Shown here one piece after another: positions 56,422 through 64,000 of a DNA stretch of 64,000 nucleotides. Origin of the DNA: Pseudomonas sp. GM41(2012) (GTDB taxonomy: Bacteria > Pseudomonadota > Gammaproteobacteria > Pseudomonadales > Pseudomonadaceae); assembly GCF_000282315.2 (NCBI RefSeq), contig NZ_AKJN02000002.1, positions 308,430 through 372,429 of the forward strand, in the 5' to 3' direction. The notes below the pieces were generated by a model that was given only the letters and a program-made list of their open reading frames with translations, made no database searches and was not told the DNA's origin. A program made the position numbers and the translations under genes. Numbering within the stretch: position 1 is the first letter of the stretch; every line of letters begins with the position of its first letter.

Positions 56422-57663
56422 ATGTCCAGTCTGGCAGAAGCAATCGTCCAGAGTGATCTGGACATCGCCCCGTTGTTGTTGCCCGCGCAGGTCTTGCGTA
56501 ACGACGCACAAGCCATCAAGGCCGCCCATGAGTTGGCGCAAGTCGCCCGCCTGCAAGCAGCCAAACGCGACCAGCAGCGCAAGCTGCCGTGGTCGGAAAT
56601 CGAACAGTTCACCCGCAGCGGCCTGGGCAGCATTTCTATCCCGCGTGAGTACGGTGGCCCGCAGGTTTCGTTCGTCACTTTGGCCGACGTCTTCGCGATC
56701 ATTTCCGCGGCCGACCCGGCATTGGGACAGATCCCGCAAAACCAGTTCGGCATTCTCAATCTGGTGCTCGGCAGCGCCACTGAATCGCAAAAAAAACAGC
56801 TGTTCAAAAGCGTGCTCGACGGCTGGCGGATCGGTAACGCGGGACCTGAACGCGGCACCAAAAACACCCTTGAACTCAAGGCGCGAATCACTGCCAGCGG
56901 CGACGGTTTCGTCCTGAGCGGGCAGAAGTTCTATTCCACCGGCGCCCTGTTCGCCCACTGGGTCGCCGTCAAGGCGCTGAACGACGATGGCAAGCAGGTT
57001 CTGGCCTTCGTTCGTCGCGGTACACCGGGCCTGCGCATCGTGGATGACTGGTCGGGCTTCGGCCAACGCACCACCGCCAGCGGCACCATTTTGCTCAACA
57101 ACGTGCAGGTCGACGCCGAGCTGGTGGTGGATAACTGGAAGATCAACGACAGCCCAAACATTCAGGGTGCCGTGTCGCAGTTGATTCAAGCAGCCATTGA
57201 CGCCGGCATCGCTCGGGGCGCCATCGACGACGCCATCGAATTCGTGAAAACCCGTGCACGGCCGTGGATCGACGCCAAAGTCGACCGGGCCAGCGACGAC
57301 CTTTATGTGATCGCCGACATCGGCAAACTGAAAATCGAACTGCACGCCGCCGAAGCGCTGCTGCGCAAGGCCGGGCAAGTGCTTGATCAGGTCAACGCCG
57401 CGCCGCTCACTGCCGAGTCCGCCGCCCGCGCCTCGATTGCCGTGGCCGAAGCCAAAGTGCTGACCACCGAGATCTCGCTGCTGGCCAGCGAAAAGCTTTT
57501 CGAACTGGCCGGCAGCCGCGCCACCCTCGCCGAATTCAACCTCGACCGCCATTGGCGAAACGCCCGCGTGCACACGCTGCACGACCCGGTGCGCTGGAAA
57601 TACCACGCCGTCGGGATTTACCACCTCAACGGCACGCTGCCCGCTCGCCACTCCTGGATTTAA
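56422..57663 (+). CDS. SfnB/DszC-family flavin oxidoreductase (copy 1)
   Basis: A 413-residue acyl-CoA-dehydrogenase-fold flavoprotein of the SfnB sulfur-acquisition family, relatives of which (DszC, SfnB) handle sulfones and other organosulfur compounds with reduced flavin. Segments: GLGSISIPREYGGPQVSFVT, FVLSGQKFYSTGALFAHWVA, DDWSGFGQRTTASGTILLNN and the C-terminal DRHWRNARVHTLHDPVRWKY. It is 24 bp upstream of a close paralogue. AAGGAGCGGCACTG precedes ATG 56422. It probably releases sulfite from an organosulfur compound; the substrate is unknown. Confidence 0.88.
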   Translation: MSSLAEAIVQSDLDIAPLLLPAQVLRNDAQAIKAAHELAQVARLQAAKRDQQRKLPWSEIEQFTRSGLGSISIPREYGGPQVSFVTLADVFAIISAADPALGQIPQNQFGILNLVLGSATESQKKQLFKSVLDGWRIGNAGPERGTKNTLELKARITASGDGFVLSGQKFYSTGALFAHWVAVKALNDDGKQVLAFVRRGTPGLRIVDDWSGFGQRTTASGTILLNNVQVDAELVVDNWKINDSPNIQGAVSQLIQAAIDAGIARGAIDDAIEFVKTRARPWIDAKVDRASDDLYVIADIGKLKIELHAAEALLRKAGQVLDQVNAAPLTAESAARASIAVAEAKVLTTEISLLASEKLFELAGSRATLAEFNLDRHWRNARVHTLHDPVRWKYHAVGIYHLNGTLPARHSWI

Positions 57664-57686
57664 CGACCAGACCTCTGGAGAAACAC

Positions 57687-58892
57687 ATGACCATTTCTCA
57701 CCACGTCGCGGTCATCACCAGCGATGAGCAAGCCCTGATCGTCGCCAGTGACCTGGCCGAAGATTTCAAACGTGATAGCGCCCTGCGCGATCGCGAACGC
57801 CGTTTGCCACACCCGGAACTGGAAGTGTTTTCCCGTTCGGGTCTTTGGGGCATCAGCGTGCCAAAAGAATACGGCGGCGCCGGGGTTTCCAACGTCACCC
57901 TGGCCAAGGTGATCGCGCTGATCGCCCAGGCTGACGGTTCCCTCGGCCAGATCCCGCAGAACCATCTCTACGCGCTCGAAGTGTTGCGGGTGAACGGCAG
58001 CGATGAGCAGAAAAAACGCCTGTACGCGGAAGTGCTGGCAGGACAACGCTTCGGCAATGCCCTCGCGGAACTGGGTACCAAAACCGCCCATGACCGCGTC
58101 ACCAGCCTGACCCCTGATCTGCATGGAGAACGTGACGGTTACCGCATCAACGGCCGCAAGTTTTACGCCACGGGCGCGATTTATGCCCAGCGCATCCCGA
58201 CGTCGGTCGTGGACGAAAACGGTGTTCAGCAACTCGCTTTCGTCCCTCGTAATGCCAAGGGTCTGACAGTGATCGACGACTGGAGCGGCTTCGGCCAGCG
58301 CACCACCGGCAGCGGTTCCGTGGTGTTTGAAGATGTCTATGTCGCCGCCGAAGACGTGATCCCGTTTCAAAGTGCGTTCGAGCGCCCGACCACCGTCGGC
58401 CCGTTGGCGCAGATTCTTCATGCCGCCATCGACACCGGTATCGCCCGCGCCGCCTATGAAGATGCGCTGCATTTCGTGCGCACCAAGACCCGGCCGTGGA
58501 TCGATTCCGGCAACGACAAAGCCACCGAGGACCCGCTGACCATCAAGAGCTTCGGCCACTTGAGCATTCGTCTGCACGCCGCCGAAGCCTTGCTGGAACG
58601 CTCTGGCGAATTCCTCGACAAGGCTCAGGCCGACACCAACGCCGAGACCGTCGCCGCCGCGTCGATTGCGGTCGCCGAAGCCCGCGCCATCAGCACCGAG
58701 ATTTCCCTCGCCGCTGGCAGCACGCTGTTTGAACTGGCCGGCAGCCAGGCAACCTTGATTGAACACGGCCTGGATCGCCACTGGCGCAACGCTCGGGTGC
58801 ACACCCTGCACGACCCGGTGCGCTGGAAGTATCACGCGGTCGGCAATTACTACCTCAACGATGAAAACCCGCCACTGCGGGGGACCATCTAA
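57687..58892 (+). CDS. SfnB/DszC-family flavin oxidoreductase (copy 2)
   Basis: A 401-residue paralogue of the preceding protein, sharing GLWGISVPKEYGGAGVSNVT, IDDWSGFGQRTTGSGSVVFE and the C-terminal RHWRNARVHTLHDPVRWKYH. The pair arose by tandem duplication and has diverged across the substrate-facing middle region. ATG 57687 follows CTGGAGAAACAC; the longer in-frame reading from 57552 overlaps copy 1. The next gene starts immediately after its stop, so this is a single operon with the monooxygenase. Confidence 0.88.
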   Translation: MTISHHVAVITSDEQALIVASDLAEDFKRDSALRDRERRLPHPELEVFSRSGLWGISVPKEYGGAGVSNVTLAKVIALIAQADGSLGQIPQNHLYALEVLRVNGSDEQKKRLYAEVLAGQRFGNALAELGTKTAHDRVTSLTPDLHGERDGYRINGRKFYATGAIYAQRIPTSVVDENGVQQLAFVPRNAKGLTVIDDWSGFGQRTTGSGSVVFEDVYVAAEDVIPFQSAFERPTTVGPLAQILHAAIDTGIARAAYEDALHFVRTKTRPWIDSGNDKATEDPLTIKSFGHLSIRLHAAEALLERSGEFLDKAQADTNAETVAAASIAVAEARAISTEISLAAGSTLFELAGSQATLIEHGLDRHWRNARVHTLHDPVRWKYHAVGNYYLNDENPPLRGTI

Positions 58893-60245
58893 ATGGCCAA
58901 GAAAAAGATTTTGCTCAACGCGTTCAACATGAACTGCATCGGGCACATCAACCATGGTCTGTGGACGCATCCACGGGACACCTCCACTCAGTACAAAACC
59001 ATCGAATACTGGACTGAACTGGCGCAATTGCTGGAGCGCGGGTTGTTCGACGGCTTGTTCATCGCCGATATCGTCGGGGTTTACGACGTCTATCAAAACT
59101 CGGTGGACGTCCCGCTCAAAGAGTCGATTCAACTTCCGGTCAACGACCCGCTGCTGCTGGTCTCGGCCATGGCCGCGGTCACCAAAAACCTGGGCTTCGG
59201 TCTCACCGCCAACCTGACGTACGAACCGCCGTATCTGTTCGCCCGACGCATGTCCACGCTCGATCACCTTAGCCGTGGCCGGGTCGGCTGGAACATCGTC
59301 ACCGGGTACCTCGACAGCGCCGCCAAAGCCATGGGTTTGAGCGAACAGGTGGAACACGACCGTCGTTACGACCAGGCCGATGAATACCTGCAAGTGCTCT
59401 ACAAACTCTGGGAAGGCAGCTGGGAAAACGGCGCGGTGCTTAACGATCCGCAGCAGCGGATCTACGCGCAGCCCGAGAAAGTGCACAAGGTCGAGCACAA
59501 GGGCGAGTTCTATCAGGTCGAGGGTTATCACCTCTGCGAACCCTCGCCGCAGCGCACACCGGTGCTGTTCCAGGCCGGCAGTTCGGATCGCGGTTTGTTG
59601 TTCGCCGGGCGGCATGCCGAGTGCGTGTTCATCAGCGGCCAGAACAAACCGTCGACCAAGGTTCAAGTGGACAAGGTGCGCGCCAGTGCCGTCGAGGCCG
59701 GGCGCAACCCCGAGGACATCAAGGTGTTCATGGGGCTGAACGTGATTGTCGGCGAAACCGAAGAGGCAGCCTGGGCCAAGCACGCCGAATACTTGAGCTA
59801 CGCCAGTGCCGAGGCCGGCGTGGCGCATTTCTCGGCGTCCACCGGGATCGATTTTTCCGAGTACGAAATCGACGAACCGATCCAGTATGTGAAGAGCAAC
59901 GCGATCCAGTCCGCCACCAAGAACCTGCAAAACAACGACTGGACTCGCCGCAAATTACTCGAGCAACACGCCCTCGGTGGTCGCTACATCACCGTGGTGG
60001 GCTCGCCTGAGCAGGTCGCTGATGAGCTGGAATCGTGGATCGCCGAGACCGGGCTGGATGGCTTCAACCTGACGCGAATTGTCACGCCGGAGAGCTATGT
60101 GGATTTCATCGACCTGGTGATTCCGGAGTTGCAACGGCGCGGGTCGTACAAGACCGCTTACGACGGCGGCAGCCTGCGGGAAAAACTGTTTCACGGCGCG
60201 GCGCATTTGCCTGAGCAACATACCGGATCAGCGTTTCGACGCTAA
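58893..60245 (+). CDS. DszA/NtaA-family FMN-dependent monooxygenase
   Basis: A 450-residue bacterial-luciferase-like (LLM) monooxygenase of the NtaA/SnaA/SoxA/DszA group. Segments: NMNCIGHINHGLWTHPRDTS, SRGRVGWNIVTGYLDSAAKA, RYDQADEYLQVLYKLWEGSW and PVLFQAGSSDRGLLFAGRHA. Such enzymes use FMNH2 from a separate reductase to oxidise sulfones, nitrilotriacetate or related compounds. With the two SfnB-like genes directly upstream it forms an organosulfur-utilisation operon. No flavin reductase gene is adjacent. Confidence 0.9.
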   Translation: MAKKKILLNAFNMNCIGHINHGLWTHPRDTSTQYKTIEYWTELAQLLERGLFDGLFIADIVGVYDVYQNSVDVPLKESIQLPVNDPLLLVSAMAAVTKNLGFGLTANLTYEPPYLFARRMSTLDHLSRGRVGWNIVTGYLDSAAKAMGLSEQVEHDRRYDQADEYLQVLYKLWEGSWENGAVLNDPQQRIYAQPEKVHKVEHKGEFYQVEGYHLCEPSPQRTPVLFQAGSSDRGLLFAGRHAECVFISGQNKPSTKVQVDKVRASAVEAGRNPEDIKVFMGLNVIVGETEEAAWAKHAEYLSYASAEAGVAHFSASTGIDFSEYEIDEPIQYVKSNAIQSATKNLQNNDWTRRKLLEQHALGGRYITVVGSPEQVADELESWIAETGLDGFNLTRIVTPESYVDFIDLVIPELQRRGSYKTAYDGGSLREKLFHGAAHLPEQHTGSAFRR

Positions 60246-60249
60246 AAAG

Positions 60250-60341
60250 CATCGCGGGCAAGCCTTGCTCCTACGGATATCGGGTGGTCGCGAATGCCCG
60301 GCACGACACCACACCTGTAGGAGCAAGGCTTGCCCGCGATG
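60250..60341. repeat. REP-type inverted repeat, GGGCAAGCCTTGCTCC class
   Basis: Perfect 25-bp arms 60250-60274 and 60317-60341, between the monooxygenase gene and metQ. Confidence 0.9.
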
Positions 60342-60389
60342 AGGCCCGACCAAACACCACACAACTACGCACTGACTGGAAAACCCATC

Positions 60390-61199
60390 ATGAAAAAGAC
60401 CTACCTCTCTCACCCAGTCAAAGCACTGGCCCTGGCCCTCGGCCTTTTCAGCTCCGTAACCTTCGCCGCCGACGCGCCGCTGAAAGTCGGCACCACCGCC
60501 GCTTTCGCCATTCCCCTGGAAGCCGCCGTCGAAGAAGCCAAAAAACAAGGCCTGCAAGTCGACCTGGTGGAGTTCAGCGACTGGATCGCGCCCAACGTCA
60601 GCCTCGCGGCAGGCGACATCGACGTGAACTACTTCCAGCACGTCCCGTTCCTGGAAAACGCCAAGGCCGCCGCCGGTTTTGACCTGGTGCCGTTCGCACC
60701 GGGGATCATCAACAACGTCGGCCTCTACTCGAAAAAATACAAAAGCTTCGACGAGCTGCCGGAAGGCGCCAGCGTGGCGATCGCCAATGACCCGATCAAC
60801 AGCGGTCGCGGCCTGCAACTGCTGGCCAAGGCCGGCCTGATCACGCTCAAACCGGGTGTCGGCTACAAGGCCACCGAAGAAGACATCATCGCCAATCCGA
60901 AGAAGATCAAAATCCTCCAGGTCGAAGCCGTGCAACTGGTCCGCGCCTATGACGACGCCGATCTGGTCCAGGGTTACCCAGCCTACATTCGCTTGTCGAA
61001 GACCTTCGATGCCGGCTCCGCCCTGCTGTTCGACGGCCTCGATCACAAGGAATACGTGATTCAGTTCGTGATCCAGCCGAAAAGCAAAACCGACCCGCGC
61101 CTGATCAAATTCGTCGACATCTACCAGCATTCGCCGGCTGTTCGTGCAGCGCTGGATAAGGCCCATGGCAAGCTCTATCAAGCCGGTTGGGAAAGCTGA
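60390..61199 (+). CDS. metQ: MetQ-family ABC transporter substrate-binding protein
   Basis: A 269-residue periplasmic protein of the NlpA/MetQ family. The signal peptide ends [10 protein letters not shown] with no lipobox cysteine, so it is soluble rather than lipid-anchored. Family segments: [20 protein letters not shown] then [13 protein letters not shown], and [23 protein letters not shown] 60390 is used because the signal peptide starts there; codons from 60330 are in the REP flank. The classical ligand is methionine, but association with an organosulfur operon leaves other sulfur compounds possible. Confidence 0.9.
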   Translation: MKKTYLSHPVKALALALGLFSSVTFAADAPLKVGTTAAFAIPLEAAVEEAKKQGLQVDLVEFSDWIAPNVSLAAGDIDVNYFQHVPFLENAKAAAGFDLVPFAPGIINNVGLYSKKYKSFDELPEGASVAIANDPINSGRGLQLLAKAGLITLKPGVGYKATEEDIIANPKKIKILQVEAVQLVRAYDDADLVQGYPAYIRLSKTFDAGSALLFDGLDHKEYVIQFVIQPKSKTDPRLIKFVDIYQHSPAVRAALDKAHGKLYQAGWES

Positions 61200-61201
61200 A
61201 T

Positions 61202-62323
61202 ATGACGGCAGCCACGCAACTGCGACTGGAGATTCCAGAGTCCCATAACGCTATACAAACCGAACTGCACCCAGACTTGAACCGCGCTCATGTGCGCTTC
61301 ATCGGTCTGGGCAAAACCTACAACGGCCAGCAAGGTCCGGTCGCCGCACTGCACGGCATCGATCTGGCGATTCAGCGCGGTGAAGTATTCGGCATCATCG
61401 GTCGCAGCGGCGCCGGCAAGTCGTCGCTGATCCGCACCATCAACCGCCTGGAACAACCGAGCACGGGGCGCGTGCTGATCGATCAGGTCGACATCGGCGA
61501 GTTCGATGAAGACCGCCTGGTGACGCTGCGTCGGCGCATCGGCATGATCTTCCAGCACTTCAACCTGATGTCGGCCAAGACGGTTTGGCAGAACGTCGAA
61601 TTGCCGCTGAAAGTGGCCGGCGTGCCTAAGGAAAAACGCGAGCAGAAAGTCCGCGAATTGCTGGAACTGGTAGGCCTGCAAGAGAAACACAAGGCCTACC
61701 CGGCGCAGCTTTCCGGCGGTCAGAAACAGCGCGTCGGCATCGCTCGGGCACTGGTGCATGACCCGGCGATTCTGCTGTGCGATGAAGCCACTTCGGCACT
61801 GGACCCGGAAACCACCCAATCAATCCTCGGCCTGCTGCGCGAGATCAATCAGCGCCTGGGCCTGACCATCGTGCTGATCACCCACGAGATGGCGGTAATC
61901 CGCGATATCTGCGACCGAGTCGTGGTGCTGGAACACGGGCGAATCGTCGAACAAGGGCCGGTCTGGGAAGTCTTCGGCAACCCGCAGCACGAGGTCAGCA
62001 AAACCTTGCTGGCGCCGTTGCAACACGGTTTGCCGGAAGAACTGCAAAGCCGCTTGCAGGCACATCCACAGTCCTCGGACGCCGCTGTTGTGCTGCGCTT
62101 GCAGTTCACCGGCAGCGCCAGCGACGAGCCCGACCTGGCCGCGTTGTTCAGTGCCCTCGGTGGTCGCGTGCGCTTGCTGCAAGGTGGCGTGGAGCGGATT
62201 CAGGGCCATGCCCTCGGGCAATTGCTGCTGGCGGTGACCGGTTCGTCCCTCGGCGCAGAGGAATTGCGTCAACGCGCCGGCAACTGGGCGCAACAGGTGG
62301 AGGTGCTGGGCTATGTGGTTTGA
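61202..62323 (+). CDS. metN: MetN-family ABC transporter ATPase
   Basis: A 373-residue ABC ATPase with a 20-30-residue N-terminal extension. Walker [21 protein letters not shown], signature [19 protein letters not shown], Walker [18 protein letters not shown]. The C-terminal NIL regulatory domain (about 290-370), where methionine trans-inhibits the transporter in E. coli, is present. ATG 61202 lies 2 bp after the metQ stop. It overlaps metI by 11 bp. Confidence 0.93.
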   Translation: MTAATQLRLEIPESHNAIQTELHPDLNRAHVRFIGLGKTYNGQQGPVAALHGIDLAIQRGEVFGIIGRSGAGKSSLIRTINRLEQPSTGRVLIDQVDIGEFDEDRLVTLRRRIGMIFQHFNLMSAKTVWQNVELPLKVAGVPKEKREQKVRELLELVGLQEKHKAYPAQLSGGQKQRVGIARALVHDPAILLCDEATSALDPETTQSILGLLREINQRLGLTIVLITHEMAVIRDICDRVVVLEHGRIVEQGPVWEVFGNPQHEVSKTLLAPLQHGLPEELQSRLQAHPQSSDAAVVLRLQFTGSASDEPDLAALFSALGGRVRLLQGGVERIQGHALGQLLLAVTGSSLGAEELRQRAGNWAQQVEVLGYVV

Positions 62324-62957
62324 TCGCTTGCTGCAAGGCTTCATCGACACCTTCTTGATGGTCGGCGTGTCGTCATTGATCGCACTGCTGGCGGGCATTC
62401 CGCTGGCGGTAATTCTGGTCACCAGCTCCAAGGGCGGCATCTACGAAGCACCGGCGCTTAACCGCGCGTTGGGCGCGTTTGTGAACCTGTTCCGCTCGAT
62501 TCCGTTTCTGATTTTGATGGTGGCGCTGATTCCGTTTACGCGGTTGATCGTCGGCACCACATACGGCGTTTGGGCGGCCGTGGTGCCGCTGACCATCGCC
62601 GCCACGCCATTCTTTGCGCGTATAGCCGAAGTCAGTTTGCGCGAGGTTGATCACGGGTTGATCGAAGCGGCGCAGGCGATGGGTTGCCGGCGCTGGCATA
62701 TCGTTTGGCATGTGTTGTTGCCCGAGTCACTGCCGGGGATTGTCGGTGGTTTCACGATTACGTTGGTGACGATGATCAACTCGTCGGCCATGGCCGGGGC
62801 GATTGGTGCCGGTGGGTTGGGCGACATCGCTTATCGGTACGGGTATCAGCGGTTTGATAGCCAGATCATGTTGACGGTGATTGTGTTGCTGGTGGTGTTG
62901 GTGGCGGTGATTCAGTTGGGCGGGGATCGGTTGGCTCGGGGGTTGAACAAGCGCTAG
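62313..62957 (+). CDS. metI: MetI-family ABC transporter permease
   Basis: A 214-residue permease with five predicted membrane helices; [20 protein letters not shown] and [20 protein letters not shown] (EAA loop) are typical, and [20 protein letters not shown] is diagnostic for MetI. Overlaps metN by 11 bp. Completes the metQNI unit. Confidence 0.93.
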   Translation: MWFDRLLQGFIDTFLMVGVSSLIALLAGIPLAVILVTSSKGGIYEAPALNRALGAFVNLFRSIPFLILMVALIPFTRLIVGTTYGVWAAVVPLTIAATPFFARIAEVSLREVDHGLIEAAQAMGCRRWHIVWHVLLPESLPGIVGGFTITLVTMINSSAMAGAIGAGGLGDIAYRYGYQRFDSQIMLTVIVLLVVLVAVIQLGGDRLARGLNKR

Positions 62958-62980
62958 TAATCGGTTGTCAGTGACACCGC

Positions 62981-63077
62981 CATCGCGGGCAAGCCTTGCT
63001 CCTACAGGGGATTGATGTCGATTCGCGCTCCCGTGAACGACATCAATCCCCTGTAGGAGCAAGGCTTGCCCGCGATG
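62981..63077. repeat. REP-type inverted repeat with extended 40-bp arms
   Basis: Perfect 40-bp arms 62981-63020 and 63038-63077 with a 17-nt loop; the longest perfect palindrome in the window. Confidence 0.92.
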
Positions 63078-63144
63078 GGCTGCGCAGCAGCCCCAGAATC
63101 GATGGCGTATATTCGGCAAATCCCAATTGCCTGTGCAGCCGACC

Positions 63145-63771
63145 ATGAAACAGACCCCCACCGACCTCGAGCAGATCACCTCCACCACCCTGGGCCATTA
63201 CAACTCGGTGGCTGAAAGTTTTCGCGAAGGGACTCGCGATCATGATGTCAGCCAGAACATTGATGCGCTGCTGCGGCATATTCAGGGTGAGGCACCGTTC
63301 GACATTCTAGATTTTGGCTGCGGGCCGGGGCGTGATTTGCAAACCTTCACGCGTATGGGCCATACCGCCGTCGGGCTTGATGGCTCGGAGAAATTTGCGC
63401 AGATGGCGCGCGAAGACAGCGGCTGTGAGGTTTGGCAGCAGGATTTTCTGAAGCTGGATTTGCCGGCTGAGCGATTCGACGGGATCTTCGCCAATGCGGT
63501 GCTGTTTCATATCCCGACTCAAGAGCTGCCCCGGGTATTGAAGGAGTTACACGGGGCTTTGAAACCGGGTGGAGTGTTGTTCAGTTCAAACCCTCGTGGC
63601 GAGAATCAGGAAGGGTGGAATGGACCGCGGTATGGGGCGTACCACGATCTTGAAACGTGGCAGCAATTGCTGACGGCGGCGGGGTTTGTGGAGCTGGAGC
63701 ATTACTACCGGCCGGCGGGACTGCCGCGGGAGCAGCAGCCTTGGCTGGCGAGTGTTTGGCGTCGGGTTTGA
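63145..63771 (+). CDS. Class I SAM-dependent methyltransferase
   Basis: A 208-residue methyltransferase: motif I DILDFGCGPGRDLQTF, the acidic motif VGLDGSEKFAQMA, FDGIFANAVLFHIP and LKPGGVLFSSNPRGENQEG. ATG 63145 is used; a TTG 18 bp upstream is the only alternative. The substrate is unknown. It is a stand-alone gene after a long inverted repeat, followed by the direct repeats at the window end. Confidence 0.88.
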   Translation: MKQTPTDLEQITSTTLGHYNSVAESFREGTRDHDVSQNIDALLRHIQGEAPFDILDFGCGPGRDLQTFTRMGHTAVGLDGSEKFAQMAREDSGCEVWQQDFLKLDLPAERFDGIFANAVLFHIPTQELPRVLKELHGALKPGGVLFSSNPRGENQEGWNGPRYGAYHDLETWQQLLTAAGFVELEHYYRPAGLPREQQPWLASVWRRV

Positions 63772-63821
63772 TTTGCGGTGTGTCAGCTAGATCGACCCCT
63801 CACCCCAGCCCTCTCACCAGC

Positions 63822-64000
63822 GGGGAGAGGGGGAAAGGGAGCCGATCTTCAAGTCTTTCAAAACCTGGGTTCGGCTTGATTTCCCCCGGTCGCAGAATGC
63901 CTCAGAAACGACTCGGTCAGCCCCCTCTACCCCCTGGGGAGAGGGGGAAAGGGAGCCGATCTTCAAGTCTTTCAAAACCTGGGTTCGGCTTGATTTCCCC
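63822..64000. repeat. 65-bp perfect direct repeat, period 114 bp
   Basis: Copy 1 is 63822-63886 and copy 2 is 63936-64000, identical over 65 bp beginning GGGGAGAGGGGGAAAGGGAG. The window ends inside or at the end of copy 2, so more units may follow. Preceding CCCTCTC stretches can pair with GAGAGGG in each unit. Confidence 0.9.

Noticed and set aside
57660..59930. 756-codon minus-strand ORF
   Set aside because: Antisense of the sfnB-like and monooxygenase genes, which carry clear family motifs on the plus strand.
9667..63077. Inverted repeats as CRISPR or insertion-sequence ends
   Set aside because: No regularly spaced short repeats, no cas genes and no transposase; arrangement and sequence fit REP/REPIN elements.

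Overview
The window reads as chromosomal DNA of a fluorescent pseudomonad (Pseudomonas fluorescens complex). The evidence is high-GC coding sequence, the gene order rmlC-dctB-dctD / cysQ-nudE-yrfG-lysM / pckA-hslO-hslR-rimB-rimK-envZ-ompR-tex-gshA (which I recall as the order of the PA5164-PA5203 stretch of P. aeruginosa PAO1), and many intergenic REP/REPIN-type inverted repeats of at least four sequence classes. I see no rRNA, tRNA, CRISPR array, transposase or integrase gene.

Layout. 1-5.1 kb (minus strand): polyamine/amine catabolism, with aguA (cut by the window edge), aguB, and a 970-residue fusion of an APH-type kinase, a beta-barrel/M23-like linker and a class-III aminotransferase. 5.3-9.7 kb: rmlC, the DctB/DctD two-component pair (no dctPQM beside it) and a thioesterase. 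9.8-17.6 kb: conserved housekeeping genes (cysQ, nudE, HAD nucleotidase, BON-LysM protein), then a LysR regulator, fdhD and an FdhF/YdeP-type molybdoenzyme, then a glycine-zipper protein. 17.7-21.4 kb: thioesterase, 3-hydroxyacyl-CoA dehydrogenase and a short RecQ-family helicase. 21.5-26.1 kb is an accessory patch: a secreted hypothetical protein behind an 18-bp perfect palindrome, two paralogous small proteins (the second behind a highly structured leader), a YhfG antitoxin homologue without a Fic gene next to it, a DUF1493 protein, and a hipBA toxin-antitoxin operon with a duplicated operator-like element. 26.1-38.5 kb is core: pckA, hslO, a decayed PAP2-like phosphatase, hslR, rimB-rimK, envZ/ompR (amgS/amgR), tex-thioesterase and gshA.

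38.7-63 kb is largely a sulfur-acquisition region: tauABCD (taurine uptake and desulfonation), epsC-type serine acetyltransferase, D-cysteine desulfhydrase with the cystine importer tcyJLN, then two tandem SfnB-type flavin oxidoreductases, a DszA/NtaA-type FMN monooxygenase and a MetQNI-type importer. Several of these units begin with similar AT-rich leaders, which suggests common sulfate-starvation (CysB-type) control. Interrupting this region are an AT-rich two-gene cassette (unknown protein plus XRE-ImmA/IrrE metalloprotease) inserted after tauD, an aldo/keto reductase with a Cra-like operator, a divergent LysR/SDR pair, and betT with a BetI-like operator. The window ends with a SAM methyltransferase and a 65-bp direct repeat.

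The best candidates for something undescribed are the pseudoknotted leader at 22.8-23.07 kb and the two-gene cassette at 42.4-44.4 kb. The fused kinase-aminotransferase and the orphan YhfG follow.
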